Positions 62,317 to 64,000 of a stretch of DNA of 64,000 nucleotides are shown piece after piece; within the stretch, counting starts at the first letter, position 1, and every line of letters starts with the position of its first letter. The notes beneath the pieces were generated by a model. That model was not told where the DNA came from. It searched no databases and was given only the letters and a program-made list of their open reading frames with translations. The position numbers were made by a program, and so were the translations under genes. The DNA comes from Streptomyces chumphonensis (GTDB lineage Bacteria > Actinomycetota > Actinomycetes > Streptomycetales > Streptomycetaceae), in NCBI RefSeq assembly GCF_014779715.1, contig NZ_JACXYU010000001.1, positions 124,001-188,000 on the forward strand, given 5' to 3'.

Positions 62317-63710
62317 TCCTTGACTCCTTCGCTCATGGTCCGGGCGACCAGCAGGGACAGCGCCGTGACGGCACCGGCGATGACGAAGCCGATGACGAAG
62401 GCCGATTCGTCGGGGACCCCCGACCCGGAGGGGGTTCCGACGGTGAGGAGCGCGCCACCGACCTGCACACCCACGGCGTAGCCGATCACACGCGTCACCA
62501 GGACCAGGCCGGTGGCGATGCCGGTGTCACGCTGGTCCACGGACGTGGCGGTGCTCGTCACCAGCGCCGTGACGCACAGGCCGTTGGCGAGCGCGATGAC
62601 CACCTTGCCGACGACGAGGTGCCAGACCTCGGTGTGCACCGCCGCCAGGGCGAGCAGGGCAGTGCTGACCATGGCGATTCCGGCGGTGACCACCGCACGT
62701 GAGCCGAAGCGCCGCGCACCGATCCCGGCGAGCGGACCGGCCAGCGACGCCGCCAGGGCGCCGGGCAGCAGGAAGAAGCCGATCTCGGTGGCCCCGGCTC
62801 CGAAGCCGTGGGTGCCGGCGGAGACGTCGAGGAGTTGCGGGACGAGATGGACCGCCACCGACGTGCCGACGCAGACCATGAACGTCAGCACACACGCCTT
62901 CCACATCGCGGGGCGCGCCAGCATGCGCAGATCGACGATCGGGGAGGCCGCACGGCGCTCCACGGCTGTCCACGCGGTGGCGAAGGCGCCCAGCGCCACG
63001 AGCAGGGCGCCGAGGAGGAGCGGCCGCGAGCCGATGAGGGGGGCCAGCGCGAGCGCGAGCATGAGGGTGGCGAGCGACGCGCTCAGGAGGCCCAGGCCGG
63101 GCCAGTCGAACCCCACGTCGTCCGGCCGGCCCGGCGGATCGTGCGGCATCAGCCCGGCCACCAGCGTCGTGGCCCCGATGACCGCGATCGTCGGCAGCGC
63201 GAACATCCAGTGCCGGGAGAGCCCCTCCGCCACGGGCCCCGCCGACAGCGTGCCCACCATCGTGCCGCCCACGAAGAGCCCGCTGACCACCCCGATGGCC
63301 ACCTTCGCCGCGTCCTCGGGGAGGTGTTTGCGCACCACGATGAACGACAGGGGCAGCGCGCCCACCATCGCCCCCTGCAATATCTGGCCGAGCAACAGCA
63401 CGGGCAGGTTCGGTGCCAGGGCGGACACCAGCCCGCCGGCCGAGACCACGGCCATCAGCCGGATCAGGACGCGCTTCCCGCCGTGGCGGTCGCCGAGCCT
63501 CCCCGCGACCGGCGTGGTGAGGGCGCCGGTGATGAGGAGCACGACGCTGAGTAACGCGCCTTCGGCGGGGCTCATATCCAGCTCGCGTTGCAGGAGCGGG
63601 AGCGTGGGCGCCACCACCGATTCGAGCGCGCCGGTGGCGACGGCCAGGGTGCCGAGGGCCCCTACGGCGGTTCTGCTCATGCGGACCGGGGGAGCCAGGG
63701 TCGCGGTCAT
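62313..63710 (-). CDS. MFS efflux transporter with a TTA codon
   Basis: 465 residues. 12 to 14 hydrophobic helices; motif A loop GRLGDRHGGKRVLI after helix two. Opening helices ALGTLAVATGALESVVAPTLPLLQREL. Codon 53 is TTA (63552-63554), so it should depend on bldA. ATG 63710 has GAGGA upstream. First gene of a two-gene operon with the monooxygenase, divergent from a TetR gene. Probably drug export. Confidence 0.92.
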   Translation of the reverse strand: MTATLAPPVRMSRTAVGALGTLAVATGALESVVAPTLPLLQRELDMSPAEGALLSVVLLITGALTTPVAGRLGDRHGGKRVLIRLMAVVSAGGLVSALAPNLPVLLLGQILQGAMVGALPLSFIVVRKHLPEDAAKVAIGVVSGLFVGGTMVGTLSAGPVAEGLSRHWMFALPTIAVIGATTLVAGLMPHDPPGRPDDVGFDWPGLGLLSASLATLMLALALAPLIGSRPLLLGALLVALGAFATAWTAVERRAASPIVDLRMLARPAMWKACVLTFMVCVGTSVAVHLVPQLLDVSAGTHGFGAGATEIGFFLLPGALAASLAGPLAGIGARRFGSRAVVTAGIAMVSTALLALAAVHTEVWHLVVGKVVIALANGLCVTALVTSTATSVDQRDTGIATGLVLVTRVIGYAVGVQVGGALLTVGTPSGSGVPDESAFVIGFVIAGAVTALSLLVARTMSEGVKE

Positions 63711-63760
63711 GGATGTCCTCTCCGTCGTGGCTGGGCGGGGCGGTCGGGGATGGACCCAAG

Positions 63761-63783
63761 CTACACTACACCGTGCAGTGTAG
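63761..63783. promoter_or_regulatory. Palindromic operator between MFS and TetR genes
   Basis: CTACACT (63761-63767), nine bases, AGTGTAG (63777-63783): a perfect inverted repeat 18 bases before the TetR ATG and 51 before the MFS ATG. Likely the TetR binding site controlling both directions. Confidence 0.7.
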
Positions 63784-63800
63784 AAAGATAGGATGGGTCG

Positions 63801-64000
63801 ATGCCCACCACGAAGACACTCCGCGAGGGGTCCACGCGGAAGCGCGCCGCCATCCTCTCGGCGGCCCGGGAACTGTTCCTCACCGACGGCTTCGACCGGA
63901 CGAGCGTGGACGCGATCGCCGCACGGGCGGAAGTGTCCAAGCGGACGGTCTACGACTACTTCGGCGACAAGCAGACGCTGCTGCGCGCGGTGCTCGACGC
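63801..64000 (+). CDS. TetR-family repressor, N-terminal part
   Basis: Sixty-six codons are present before the window ends. They hold the whole helix-turn-helix: KRAAILSAARELFLTDGFDRTSVDAIAARAEVSKRTVYDYFGDKQTLLRAVL. ATG 63801 has GGATGG-type purines upstream. Divergent from the MFS-monooxygenase operon, which it probably represses. Confidence 0.93.
   Translation, partial: MPTTKTLREGSTRKRAAILSAARELFLTDGFDRTSVDAIAARAEVSKRTVYDYFGDKQTLLRAVLD

Overview
The window is about 73% GC by eye. Its ectoine genes, actinobacterial dapD, full suf operon, class F sortase, TerD protein and rare TTA codons all point to a Streptomyces chromosome (or a close relative). Gene order from memory of Streptomyces genomes (ect genes to the left, dapD and suf to the right) suggests core chromosome interrupted by accessory blocks.

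Layout. 1-1633: end of the ectoine/hydroxyectoine operon (ectB tail, ectC, ectD) with a strong terminator. 1881-37813: a hybrid NRPS-PKS biosynthetic gene cluster. Its spine is one leftward, translationally coupled operon: panD, then megasynthases D (FAAL-ACP-Cy-A with inserted oxidase-PCP), C (KS-AT-ACP-Cy-A(Cys)-PCP-degenerate E) , B (C-A-PCP) and A (C-A(Gly-like)-PCP-C-A-PCP-reductase), then an FAD monooxygenase, an acyl-CoA dehydrogenase and a type II thioesterase. An MFS exporter converges on it. A LuxR-type regulator with a TTA codon and no phosphorylatable aspartate diverges from it and is followed by a flavin reductase. A PyrH-like tryptophan halogenase, tryptophan 2,3-dioxygenase and class-V PLP enzyme complete the set. 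Read together, the genes predict chlorination of Trp, opening to chloro-kynurenine, possibly cleavage to chloro-anthranilate, loading of a carboxylic-acid starter, a thiazole, a two-carbon malonate unit, a thiazoline, three more residues, and reductive release as an aldehyde or alcohol. The product identity is inference.

37995-51299: membrane protein with a NarL-type two-component system, small exported protein plus class F sortase, tandem TerD protein, a conserved hypothetical, a secreted nuclease, an EI24 membrane protein, dapD, an XRE-cupin regulator with a perfect operator palindrome, two tandem RNHCP zinc-ribbon proteins, and an SMR exporter. 51351-52439: a divergent TetR/glyoxalase-fold pair with two near-identical operators placed exactly on a promoter.

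52523-61104: suf iron-sulfur assembly operon (sufR-sufB-sufD-Rieske-sufC-sufS-sufU-sufT-like, leftward), then an ABC exporter pair beyond an iron-box-like palindrome. 61120-64000: an FAD monooxygenase/MFS pair divergent from a TetR gene cut by the window edge, with a palindromic operator between them; this looks like a drug inactivation and efflux module. No tRNA, rRNA, CRISPR array or insertion sequence was recognised.
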